From assembly GCA_028275245.1 (NCBI GenBank), contig JAPWVA010000120.1, positions 1-5,022 of the forward strand: a stretch of 5,022 nucleotides of DNA, in the 5' to 3' direction. The translations under genes and the position numbers were made by a program. Under the pieces are notes generated by a model. The model ran no database searches, was not told the origin of the DNA, and worked only from the letters and a program-made list of their open reading frames with translations. Of this stretch, positions 1 through 5,022 are shown in pieces. This DNA is from Actinomycetota bacterium (lineage in GTDB: Bacteria > Actinomycetota > Geothermincolia > Geothermincolales > RBG-13-55-18). Numbering within the stretch: the first letter of the stretch is position 1; each line of letters opens with the position of its first letter.

Positions 1-10
1 TTGCGGGGCC

Positions 11-1093
11 TCAATCGTCGATGCTGATCAATCGGTATTCCCGGGTCCCCAGGCCCATCCTCTCGGCATACTCGATCTGGCGGGCATAATCCACGTTGGG
101 GTAAAGCTCTCGGTATACGTCCCTGCCGGCCCTCTCATTGAGCAGGTCCAGGCTGGCTTGGTCGATGGCCACGATGTCCCGGCTGGCCAGGATGCCGATG
201 TTCTCCGTCACCGGGGCGTCGCTATAGTTCCAGCAGTCGCAGTCGGGGGTGATGTTGATGAGGAAGTTGAAGTACACCACCTTGTTCTCCTTTTCCTTAA
301 GGGCGCCCATGACGTATTCCACCACCTTCTTCTGGGAGTTCTCCAGGACGCCGGTGAGTCTGGCCTGGATGGCCCCCTTGAAGCACATGATGGTGCATTC
401 ACCGCAACCCATGCACAGCTCCCGGTCGATCCGGGCCACCTTCTTCTTCTCCTTCTCCAGCAAGGTGATAGCCCCGGCCGGACACCACTTGATGCACTGC
501 CCGCAGCCGGTGCAGCGATCCCGGTTCACCGCCGGCTTGATGTCGGAATGCATCTGCTGCTTGCCCCCGCGGCTGCCCATTCCCATGCCCACGTTCTTGA
601 TGGCGCAGCCGAAGCCCATGAACTCGTGCCCGGTGAGGTGGGATATGACCACGTAGGCGTCGGATTGGACGAAGGCGGAGGCGATCTTGACCTTTTTCAG
701 TATCTCTCCCTCGATCTCCACCTCCACGAAATCGTGACCCTTGAGCCCGTCGGCTATGATGATGGGGGCTCCCACTGTCTCCATGGTGAAGCCGTTGGCC
801 GCGGCGGTGCGCAGGTGGTTGATGGCGGTGGCCCGGCCTCCCACGTAAAGCGTGTTGGAGTCGGTCACGAAGGGCCTACCCCCGGCCTTCTTCACCTCCT
901 CCACCAGGGTGCGCACGTACATCACCGGCACGAAGGCGGTGCTTCCCGCCTCCCCGAAATGGGTCTTGACGGCCACTATGTCCCTTTCCTGGATCACCTC
1001 ACGGAGCCCTACCCGGGAGCTGAGCTCGCTCAGCTTGTGCAGCATGCCCCGGTTGGGACGGCACCTGGTGTTGGCGAAGTAGACCTCGGACAT
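11..1093 (-). CDS. DUF362 protein with two 4Fe-4S ferredoxin motifs
   Basis: A 360-aa protein of the DUF362 family (PF04015), whose biochemical role is not established. An N-terminal DUF362 part (about 1-185) holds VAVKTHFGEAGSTAF (40-54), VTDSNTLY (76-83), SHLTGHEFMGFGCAIKNVGMG (151-171) and GGKQQMHSD (176-184). A ferredoxin-like insert follows with two CxxCxxCxxxC sets: Cys194/197/200/204 and Cys227/230/233/237. The first ends in the usual CP, the second in CF. The DUF362 fold then resumes with NFLINITPDCDCWNYSD (276-292) and IGILASRDIVAIDQASLDLL (299-318). No signal peptide or transmembrane segment is seen, so a cytoplasmic Fe-S protein is likely. ATG at 1093 follows GGAGGG closely and fits the family N-terminus; the gene ends in TGA. 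The 303-nt gap to the ligase leaves operon membership open, and a metabolic link to the CoA genes is not shown. Confidence 0.92.
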   Translation of the reverse strand: MSEVYFANTRCRPNRGMLHKLSELSSRVGLREVIQERDIVAVKTHFGEAGSTAFVPVMYVRTLVEEVKKAGGRPFVTDSNTLYVGGRATAINHLRTAAANGFTMETVGAPIIIADGLKGHDFVEVEIEGEILKKVKIASAFVQSDAYVVISHLTGHEFMGFGCAIKNVGMGMGSRGGKQQMHSDIKPAVNRDRCTGCGQCIKWCPAGAITLLEKEKKKVARIDRELCMGCGECTIMCFKGAIQARLTGVLENSQKKVVEYVMGALKEKENKVVYFNFLINITPDCDCWNYSDAPVTENIGILASRDIVAIDQASLDLLNERAGRDVYRELYPNVDYARQIEYAERMGLGTREYRLISIDD

Positions 1094-1396
1094 CTTCCCT
1101 CCTTTTCCTCTAACCTTTTCTTGTTGGCCCTTCCCACACTTGCCGTGCGCGAGGCGTGGGGGGGTTTCCGGGCATAGGTGATGAACCCCACCTTCTTTGA
1201 CTTAAGCGGGTCCTTTCCCCTTTCCTGAGAGTGCGCCGAATATGGCATAGTCGGAGTCCAGGGCGAACTCGTCCTTTCCCCTTTCCTGAGGTGCGCCACA
1301 TCCCCATGCCCAGCCTGGCCTTGAGTCATCTACCCGGCCGCCCTTCTCGTTCCAAGAGCTCCCTTTCATGGGGGGTTGTGGACGGGATACCCTAGG
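1094..1396. other. 303-base intergenic region, no convincing gene
   Basis: This lies between the ligase stop and the DUF362 start. Minus-strand frames are open in places, one reaching from 1329 into the DUF362 gene, but none shows a recognisable domain. A second frame stops at a TAA near 1204. The region holds an imperfect direct repeat (1210-1297), a small imperfect hairpin (CCCACA 1133-1138 with CGTGGG 1155-1160) in the DUF362 leader, and a purine-rich minus-strand stretch leading into GGAGGG just before the DUF362 ATG. I see no clear intrinsic terminator after the ligase and no promoter better than a three- or four-of-six match. Confidence 0.6.
1210..1297. repeat. Imperfect 27/28-nt direct repeat, two copies
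   Basis: Copy 1 (1210-1237) and copy 2 (1271-1297) share 20 identical bases, GTCCTTTCCCCTTTCCTGAG, followed by GTGCGCC. Copy 1 has one extra A between the two parts. The copies start 61 nt apart with 33 nt between them. On the minus strand each copy reads as a purine-rich run (GGAAAGGGGAAAGGAC) after GGCGCAC. The unit has no internal palindrome. Its function is unknown; paired protein-binding sites or a local duplication are the simplest readings. Confidence 0.85.
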
Positions 1397-3046
1397 TCAT
1401 TTGCCCTCCTGCTTCCGCCGGGCCATCTCCTCCTCCCGGAGGGCCCGGCGCAGCACCTTGCCCACCATGGTCTTGGGAAGGGAATCCCGGAACTCCACCA
1501 TGCGGGGCACCTTGTAGGCGGCCAGCCTCTCCCGGCACCAGGCGATGATCTCCTCCTCGGTGGCCTGCTCCCCTGGTTTCAGCACCACGTAGCACTTCAC
1601 GGTCTCCCCCCGGTACTCGTCGGGGATGCCCACCGTCACCGCCTCCTGCACCTTGGGATGTTCGTAGAGGACCTCGTCCACCTCGCGCGGGTAGATGTTG
1701 AAGCCGCCCGCTATGATCATGTCCTTCTTACGGTCCACCACGTAGAAGTAGCCGTCCTCGTCCATGGTGCAGATGTCGCCGGTATATAGCCAGCCGTCGC
1801 GCAGGGTCTGGGCGGTCTCCTCCGGCTTGTTCCAGTAGCCCTTCATGACCTGGGGTCCCCTGATTATGAGCTCGCCTGGCTCGTTGAACCCCAACTCCTG
1901 CTTCCCCGTCTCCACATCTACTATCTTGGCCTCGGTGTCCGGGAAAGGGATCCCTATTGAGCCCACCTTCTTCTTGCCGATGATGGGGTTGGAGTGGGTG
2001 ACGGGGGAGGCCTCGGAGAGGCCGTATCCCTCGATGAAGATCCCCCCGGATATCCTACTGAAGCGGCGGTGCACCTCCACCGGCAGGGGTGCGGAGCCCG
2101 AGTTACAGAGCCTTATCCTGTCCACTCCGTATTTCAGTGCCTCGGGATGGTTAAGGATGGCTACGTAGAGGGTGGGCACCCCGGGGAAGAAGTTGGGCCT
2201 GTATTTCTGGATGGCCTGGAGCATCAGGTTTATCTCGAACTGGGGGATGAGGACCATGGCGGCGGCGTTTAGGATGGCGTTGTTCATCCCCACCGTCTGC
2301 CCGTAGGAGTGGAAGAACGGGATGACGTCGAGGTAGACGTCCTTCCCGCGCTCCACGAACTCCCTGGCCCAGAAGGAACACTGGAAGGCGTTGGCCACCA
2401 GGTTGAAGTGGGTGAGCATCACGCCCTTGGGCAGGCCAGTGGTCCCCCCGGTGTACTGGAGGGCGGCCAGGTCCTCGCGGGGGTCGATGTCCTCCACGGG
2501 GAGGTCCGGGGAGGACTCCTCGATGACCTCCCGGAAGTGGTAGGTATCGGTGGACTTGGGCACCGAGGGGGAAGTGGGAGACTCCATGTAGTCCGTGATG
2601 CTGGAAACGATGAGCCGCTTTAAAGGGGTCTTGTCCTTAACCGCCTGGATGCGGGCGTCGAAGAGGTCGAGGTAGATGAGGGTCTCGGAGCCCGAGTCAT
2701 TGAACTCGTACTCCAACTCCCTTTCCACGTGGAGGGGACTGATGTTCACCACCGTGGCCCCAGCCTCCAGTACGGCATAGTAGGAGATGATGAACTGGGG
2801 TGAGTTGGGTAGCATGATGGCTACGCGGTCTCCTTTGCTCACCCCCATGCTCCGCAGTGCCGCCGAGAGGCGACGCACGTGGTCTCTCAATTGCCCGTAG
2901 GTCATCTTCTGGTCGAAGAACACGGTAGCCACGGCATCGTCGTATCGGACGCAAGTAAGTTCCAGTATTTGGTAGAGTGGGATCTCGGGATAACGGATGC
3001 TTTCCGGAACGAAATAATCGTAATGTCTAAGCCAGATTTTCTCCAT
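1397..3046 (-). CDS. Long-chain fatty-acid-CoA ligase-like AMP-forming acyl-CoA synthetase
   Basis: A 549-aa member of the ANL superfamily, of ordinary full length. It activates a carboxylic acid with ATP to an acyl-AMP and then transfers the acyl group to CoA. Motifs in order: P-loop YTGGTTGLPKG (198-208), HSYGQ region (246-250), PGVPTLY (288-294), adenine-binding YGLSE (341-345), YTGD (421-424), hinge DRKKD (438-442), GGFNIYPREVDE (447-458) typical of FadD-like enzymes, and C-terminal LPKTMVGKVLRR with the catalytic Lys at 530. No signal peptide or membrane segment is seen, so it should be cytoplasmic. ATG at 3046 follows GGAGGG by 5 nt, and the N-terminus (WLRHYDYFVPESIRYPEIPLYQIL) fits the family. 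A terminator and a candidate promoter separate it from the thiolase-DUF35 operon, so it is probably its own unit. The substrate is unknown; a fatty or aryl-alkyl acid is plausible given the neighbours. Confidence 0.93.
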   Translation of the reverse strand: MEKIWLRHYDYFVPESIRYPEIPLYQILELTCVRYDDAVATVFFDQKMTYGQLRDHVRRLSAALRSMGVSKGDRVAIMLPNSPQFIISYYAVLEAGATVVNISPLHVERELEYEFNDSGSETLIYLDLFDARIQAVKDKTPLKRLIVSSITDYMESPTSPSVPKSTDTYHFREVIEESSPDLPVEDIDPREDLAALQYTGGTTGLPKGVMLTHFNLVANAFQCSFWAREFVERGKDVYLDVIPFFHSYGQTVGMNNAILNAAAMVLIPQFEINLMLQAIQKYRPNFFPGVPTLYVAILNHPEALKYGVDRIRLCNSGSAPLPVEVHRRFSRISGGIFIEGYGLSEASPVTHSNPIIGKKKVGSIGIPFPDTEAKIVDVETGKQELGFNEPGELIIRGPQVMKGYWNKPEETAQTLRDGWLYTGDICTMDEDGYFYVVDRKKDMIIAGGFNIYPREVDEVLYEHPKVQEAVTVGIPDEYRGETVKCYVVLKPGEQATEEEIIAWCRERLAAYKVPRMVEFRDSLPKTMVGKVLRRALREEEMARRKQEGK

Positions 3047-3070
3047 CTTAGCCCTCCGCTATGTGATGGT

Positions 3071-3095
3071 GTCCCAGCTACGCCCCCGCTGGGAC
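3071..3095 (-). other. Leader hairpin upstream of the acyl-CoA ligase start
   Basis: GTCCCAGC (3071-3078) and GCTGGGAC (3088-3095) form a perfect 8-bp stem around a 9-nt loop. The stem would lie in the mRNA leader between the candidate promoter and the ribosome site, ending 13 nt before GGAGGG. On the minus strand no T-run follows, so it is not an intrinsic terminator there. On the plus strand it is followed by CTTTT and could act as a weak terminator, but no plus-strand gene precedes it. It may stabilise the mRNA or bind a regulator; no known riboswitch class is recognised. Confidence 0.5.
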
Positions 3096-3123
3096 CTTTT
3101 CCGGAGCCGACAGCCTTATCCGA

Positions 3124-3152
3124 AATGTATACAAAATCGGAGGAAGCGTCAA
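3124..3152 (-). promoter_or_regulatory. Candidate sigma70-type promoter of the acyl-CoA ligase gene
   Basis: On the minus strand TTGACG (3152-3147) matches five of six bases of the -35 consensus. It is followed either by TATACA (3131-3126, 15-nt spacer, preceded by TG-like extended -10 context TTTTG) or by TACATT (3129-3124, 17-nt spacer); each matches four of six bases of TATAAT. The local AT-richness within an otherwise GC-rich region supports a promoter. Transcription would begin around 3118, giving a leader of about 70 nt. If the organism is an archaeon this reading would not apply. Confidence 0.5.
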
Positions 3153-3160
3153 CATAAACC

Positions 3161-3173
3161 GTTCACATTGAAC
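3161..3173. promoter_or_regulatory. 13-bp palindrome, possible operator upstream of the ligase promoter
   Basis: GTTCA-CAT-TGAAC is a perfect 5-bp inverted repeat with a 3-nt centre. It lies 8 bp upstream of the candidate -35 box of the acyl-CoA ligase gene and well beyond the preceding operon's terminator. Its place and dyad symmetry would suit a dimeric regulator. The short arms could also arise by chance, and no regulator gene is in the window. Confidence 0.35.
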
Positions 3174-3215
3174 AGGAAGGTGAGCTTTGCAGGCTTGCCG
3201 TACCTGGTGGCATTT

Positions 3216-3250
3216 CCTTAAAGGAAAGGCGGCCGTCCTCCGGCCGCCTT
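3216..3250 (-). terminator. Hairpin terminator of the thiolase-DUF35 operon
   Basis: Positions 3226-3235 and 3241-3250 form a perfect 10-bp GC-rich stem (AAGGCGGCCG / CGGCCGCCTT) around a 5-nt loop, about 20 nt after the DUF35 stop. On the minus strand the stem is followed by TCCTTT, a short and interrupted U-run, so the site looks like a moderately strong intrinsic terminator. A second small inverted repeat (TTTCCTT-A-AAGGAAA, 3213-3227) overlaps the tail. Position and stem quality make the call good; the weak U-tract leaves some doubt about efficiency. Confidence 0.72.
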
Positions 3251-3271
3251 GGGGGAATGGGATTCCCGGTG

Positions 3272-3784
3272 CTATTTCACGATCTCGAAGTAGGCCACGT
3301 CGTGGATGCTTCCCTTCCTCTCCTCGGCCCAGACCGCCCTCATCCTCATTCCCACCTCGAGCTTGGTCTCGTCGTGCTCGTTGCAGTAGTGCATCATCCG
3401 GGTGTCAGCCCCGTCGAGCTTCACCCAGATGCTGGTGAAAGGGACCTCCTTCATACCCCCGTGGTTGGGGTCCACGTAGGGGAAACGGACGATGGTGAAC
3501 CCCTCAAGGACGCCCTCGGGTCCCACCTCCACCCACTCGTTCATCTCCACGAAGCACCGGCCGCAGACCTGGCGGGGAAGCATGTAGACCCGGCCGCACT
3601 GGTGGCACTTGGTGGCCAGGAATTTCTTCTCCTTCAGCCCCTGTAAGAAGTAGGTCCAGTAGTACCCCAGGTGCCAGTTGAAGTCGTAGGAGATCGGGCC
3701 CGAGCTGTGGGTCAGCAACTCGTACCCCTCGGGGGTGTGGGTCCTCTTCCTTTTGTCTTCGTATATTCCTAGCCTCTTAATCAT
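3272..3784 (-). CDS. DUF35 protein: Zn-ribbon and OB-fold partner of a thiolase-fold enzyme
   Basis: A 170-aa protein from the ATG at 3784, ending in TAG. After an N-terminal helical stretch (YYWTYFLQGLKEKKFLATKC), four cysteines form a zinc ribbon: KCHQCG (C60, C63) and VCGRC (C74, C77). An OB-fold half follows, from about residue 85 to the end (EGVLEGFTIVRFPY, PFTSIWVKLDGAD, LEVGMRMRAVW). This is the standard architecture of DUF35/OB-fold nucleic-acid-binding-like proteins (COG1545). Despite the COG name, characterised members bind acyl-CoA and dock onto thiolase-fold proteins: BbsA with BbsB in toluene degradation, ChsH2 with Ltp2 in steroid side-chain cleavage, and the archaeal thiolase/HMG-CoA synthase complex. 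It starts 13 nt after the thiolase stop, so co-expression and complex formation are expected. A GTG at 3793, in frame, would add three residues, but it overlaps the Shine-Dalgarno sequence itself, so I chose the ATG. A hairpin terminator follows the stop by about 20 nt. Confidence 0.92.
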   Translation of the reverse strand: MIKRLGIYEDKRKRTHTPEGYELLTHSSGPISYDFNWHLGYYWTYFLQGLKEKKFLATKCHQCGRVYMLPRQVCGRCFVEMNEWVEVGPEGVLEGFTIVRFPYVDPNHGGMKEVPFTSIWVKLDGADTRMMHYCNEHDETKLEVGMRMRAVWAEERKGSIHDVAYFEIVK

Positions 3785-3792
3785 GTTCCGCA

Positions 3793-3797
3793 CCTCC
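3793..3797 (-). promoter_or_regulatory. Ribosome binding site that decides the DUF35 start
   Basis: GGAGG sits directly after the thiolase TGA (TGAGGAGGTG on the minus strand). It is followed by 8 nt (tgcggaac) and then ATG at 3784. The alternative start GTG at 3793-3791 shares its first G with this GGAGG and so has no spacer; it cannot be served by this site. Confidence 0.8.
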
Positions 3798-4952
3798 TCA
3801 CGGCAGGTCCGCTCCCAGTATCATCACATCAGACCAGCTACAACCCCCGAAGCCGGTGGCCAGGGCCCGGCGGACGTTCTCCACTTGCCTGGGCCCAGCC
3901 TTTCCCATTATCTGCCAGGCAGCCTCACCCACCCTGATGAGGCCGGTGGCTCCGATAGGGTTGGTGCAGATGACGCCCCCTGAGGGGTTCACCGGGAGCT
4001 CACCGTCCATATTGAACACACCCTTGCGGATCAGTTTCGGGGCTTCCCCGTGGTCGCAGAACCACAGGCTGTCCATCCATTTGACCCCGCAGGTGGAGGC
4101 GGGCAGGTATAGCTCCGCCACGTCGAACTCCTTGAGCGGGTTTGTGATCCCGGCCATCTTGTATGCTTCGGCGGAGGCCCGCTCCAAGGTGGGCATGAAG
4201 GTCCACTCCAGGTCTCCGAAGTGGGTGTAATCATGCCTCACCACTGAGGCATGGATCCACGCCGGCTTGGGGCATAGCTTCTTCGCCTTCTCCTCCACCG
4301 CGAAGATGACGGCGCAGGCCCCGTCTGACCTCGGGCACATGTCCAGGAACTTGATGGGATAGGAGAGCATGGGGGATTTCAGCACGTCCTCCACCGTCAC
4401 CGCCTGGCGCACGTGGGCGTAGGGGTTGTTGAGGGCGTTGTTCCTCTCCCTGGCCGCTACGATGGCGGCATCCTCCTCGGTGGCGCCGTAGGCCTTCATG
4501 TACATGCTGTACTCGGTGGCCAAAGGGCCGATGGCTCCGGCGAAGAAGTCCCTCTCCAGCACCGGGTTGGAGCAGGTGGCTATGGCCGCCTGGGTGTCCG
4601 ACTCGGAGTTCTTCTCCCATCCCACCGCCAAGACCACGTCGAACAGGCCAGAGGCCACGGTGTAGAAGGCGCAGGCGGCGATGGTGGTGCCGGTAGTACC
4701 CCCGGTGGTGACCTTGAAGACCGGCTTCATGACCGCTCCCAGGCCGTCCACCGCCCACATGTCTACGTAGTTGATGTTCTCGAAGTGGTCCATGTTACCT
4801 ATGACCACGGCGTCGATATCCTTGATGGTGATCTCGGCGTCGTCCAGGGCCCTGGTTACCGCCTCCGCGATGAGCTCCACGCCGGAGGCGTCTAGCCTCT
4901 GGGAGGCGTGATGGGTCTGGCCGACTCCTATGATGCCTACCCTTTTACCCAT
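3798..4952 (-). CDS. Thiolase-family protein (SCP-x/archaeal acetyl-CoA acetyltransferase-like) with altered active-site residues
   Basis: A 384-aa protein spanning the whole thiolase fold, close to the usual length for SCP-x-type thiolases. Seen: N-terminal strand GIIGVGQT (6-13); the segment VTTGGTTG (81-88) running into ASGLFDVVLAVGWEK (100-114); RSDGACAVIF (208-217), the typical substrate-loop/second-half motif; VNPSGG (321-326) and NPIGATGLIRVGEAAWQ (331-347); C-terminal GFGGCSWSDVMILG (367-380). Family members normally have a nucleophilic Cys in V-x-x-A-C-A-S-G, a His in GHPxGATG and a His in an HDCF-like motif. Here the matching positions appear to be Gly85, Asn331 and Tyr282, so classical Claisen chemistry is doubtful. 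The ATG start at 4952 follows GGGGTGAGG, lies 13 nt after the upstream stop, and fits the family N-terminus. The next gene is DUF35, the usual partner of this clade. It may be a structural subunit of a heteromeric thiolase or a thiolase-fold aldolase; the fold is certain, the reaction is not. Confidence 0.9.
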   Translation of the reverse strand: MGKRVGIIGVGQTHHASQRLDASGVELIAEAVTRALDDAEITIKDIDAVVIGNMDHFENINYVDMWAVDGLGAVMKPVFKVTTGGTTGTTIAACAFYTVASGLFDVVLAVGWEKNSESDTQAAIATCSNPVLERDFFAGAIGPLATEYSMYMKAYGATEEDAAIVAARERNNALNNPYAHVRQAVTVEDVLKSPMLSYPIKFLDMCPRSDGACAVIFAVEEKAKKLCPKPAWIHASVVRHDYTHFGDLEWTFMPTLERASAEAYKMAGITNPLKEFDVAELYLPASTCGVKWMDSLWFCDHGEAPKLIRKGVFNMDGELPVNPSGGVICTNPIGATGLIRVGEAAWQIMGKAGPRQVENVRRALATGFGGCSWSDVMILGADLP

Positions 4953-4965
4953 GTGCCCTCACCCC

Positions 4966-5022
4966 TTATTTCCCGAGAATCCAGACGCAGTGCGACTGGC
5001 CGCACATGCCGTTGATCCCGTG
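4966..5022 (-). CDS. C-terminal end of a thiolase-family protein (partial)
   Basis: Only the last 18 codons are inside the window; they read HGINGMCGQSHCVWILGK and end in TAA, and the gene continues past the right edge. The tail fits the C-terminal strand of SCP-x/archaeal-type thiolases, which typically end in a glycine-rich loop followed by a hydrophobic strand of the V-x-I-L-G kind. Aligned on that strand, CVWILG matches DVMILG of the next gene, so the two are probably paralogues in tandem. The gap to the next start is 13 nt, which makes an operon very likely. A cysteine in the glycine-rich loop (GMCGQ) is notable, because classical thiolases carry their second catalytic Cys near this place. 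Whether it is that residue cannot be judged from 18 codons. The frame is supported by the in-frame stop just before the next ribosome site and by the motif; the family call is tentative. Confidence 0.6.
   Translation of the reverse strand, partial: HGINGMCGQSHCVWILGK

Noticed and set aside
158..1177. Long plus-strand open frame (339 codons) antisense to the DUF362 gene
   Set aside because: The translation is rich in His, Val, Gly and Leu in a low-complexity way typical of antisense reading of a GC-rich gene. It has no domain, and the opposite strand carries a clear DUF362 protein with a good ribosome site.
1210..1297. Mini CRISPR array (28-nt repeat, 33-nt spacer)
   Set aside because: The geometry fits, but there are only two copies, they differ by an indel, the unit has no dyad symmetry, and no cas gene or further repeat is in the window.
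1030..1329. Minus-strand open frame of 99 codons overlapping the DUF362 start
   Set aside because: It runs through the direct repeat and into the DUF362 gene in another frame, has a basic low-complexity composition, no recognisable motif, and no good ribosome site before its ATG.
1330..1396. Intrinsic terminator directly after the ligase gene
   Set aside because: Only very short or mismatched stems (such as CTC/GAG around GTTCCAA) and no U-run were found, so I do not call one.
3187..3646. Plus-strand open frames over the DUF35 gene and its terminator
   Set aside because: They are antisense to a well-supported zinc-ribbon/OB-fold protein, and their translations are Arg/Pro/Ser- or His/Leu/Val-rich without domains.
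4231..4758. Minus-strand 175-codon frame inside the thiolase gene
   Set aside because: This is a frame-shifted reading of the thiolase gene, with Gly/His/Arg-rich composition and no motif.

Overview
The window is about 5 kb of moderately GC-rich bacterial or archaeal DNA (roughly 60% by eye). Every credible gene lies on the minus strand, so it reads from right to left. Shine-Dalgarno sites are strong (GGAGG-type). The gene set (an Fe-S DUF362 protein, a fatty-acyl-CoA-type ligase, and thiolase-fold proteins with a DUF35 partner) fits an anaerobe or thermophile that degrades or remodels acyl-CoA compounds. Candidates would be a syntroph-like Firmicute, a Geothermincolia-type actinobacterium, a deltaproteobacterium or an archaeon. 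This is inference; nothing in the window fixes the lineage.

Layout in transcription order. (1) 5022-4966: the last 18 codons of a gene whose tail looks like the C-terminus of a thiolase-fold protein. (2) 4952-3798: a complete 384-aa SCP-x/archaeal-type thiolase-family protein, starting 13 nt after the previous stop. (3) 3784-3272: a DUF35 protein (zinc ribbon plus OB fold), also starting 13 nt after the previous stop. A GC-rich hairpin terminator follows at once, closing this operon. (4) 3271-3047: an intergenic region holding that terminator, a 13-bp palindrome, a candidate sigma70-type promoter and a leader hairpin. (5) 3046-1397: a complete 549-aa long-chain acyl-CoA synthetase-like AMP ligase. 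(6) 1396-1094: 303 bases without a convincing gene, carrying an imperfect 27/28-nt direct repeat. (7) 1093-11: a complete 360-aa DUF362 protein with two inserted ferredoxin-type 4Fe-4S motifs.

Working together (inference): the ligase would make a CoA thioester. The thiolase-fold pair with DUF35 would then make or break a C-C bond in a CoA-bound substrate, as DUF35-dependent thiolases and aldolases do elsewhere. The DUF362 protein may be an unrelated neighbour or a redox/Fe-S accessory.

The main point of interest is that the complete thiolase-like protein seems to lack the usual catalytic residues. By eye, Gly85 stands where the nucleophilic Cys should be, Asn331 replaces the His of GHPxGATG, and Tyr282 replaces the His of the HDCF-type motif. 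It sits beside a second thiolase-fold gene and DUF35. This suggests either a heteromeric thiolase with a non-catalytic subunit or a thiolase-fold enzyme with different chemistry, such as a retro-aldolase. I do not see evidence for a wholly new system.
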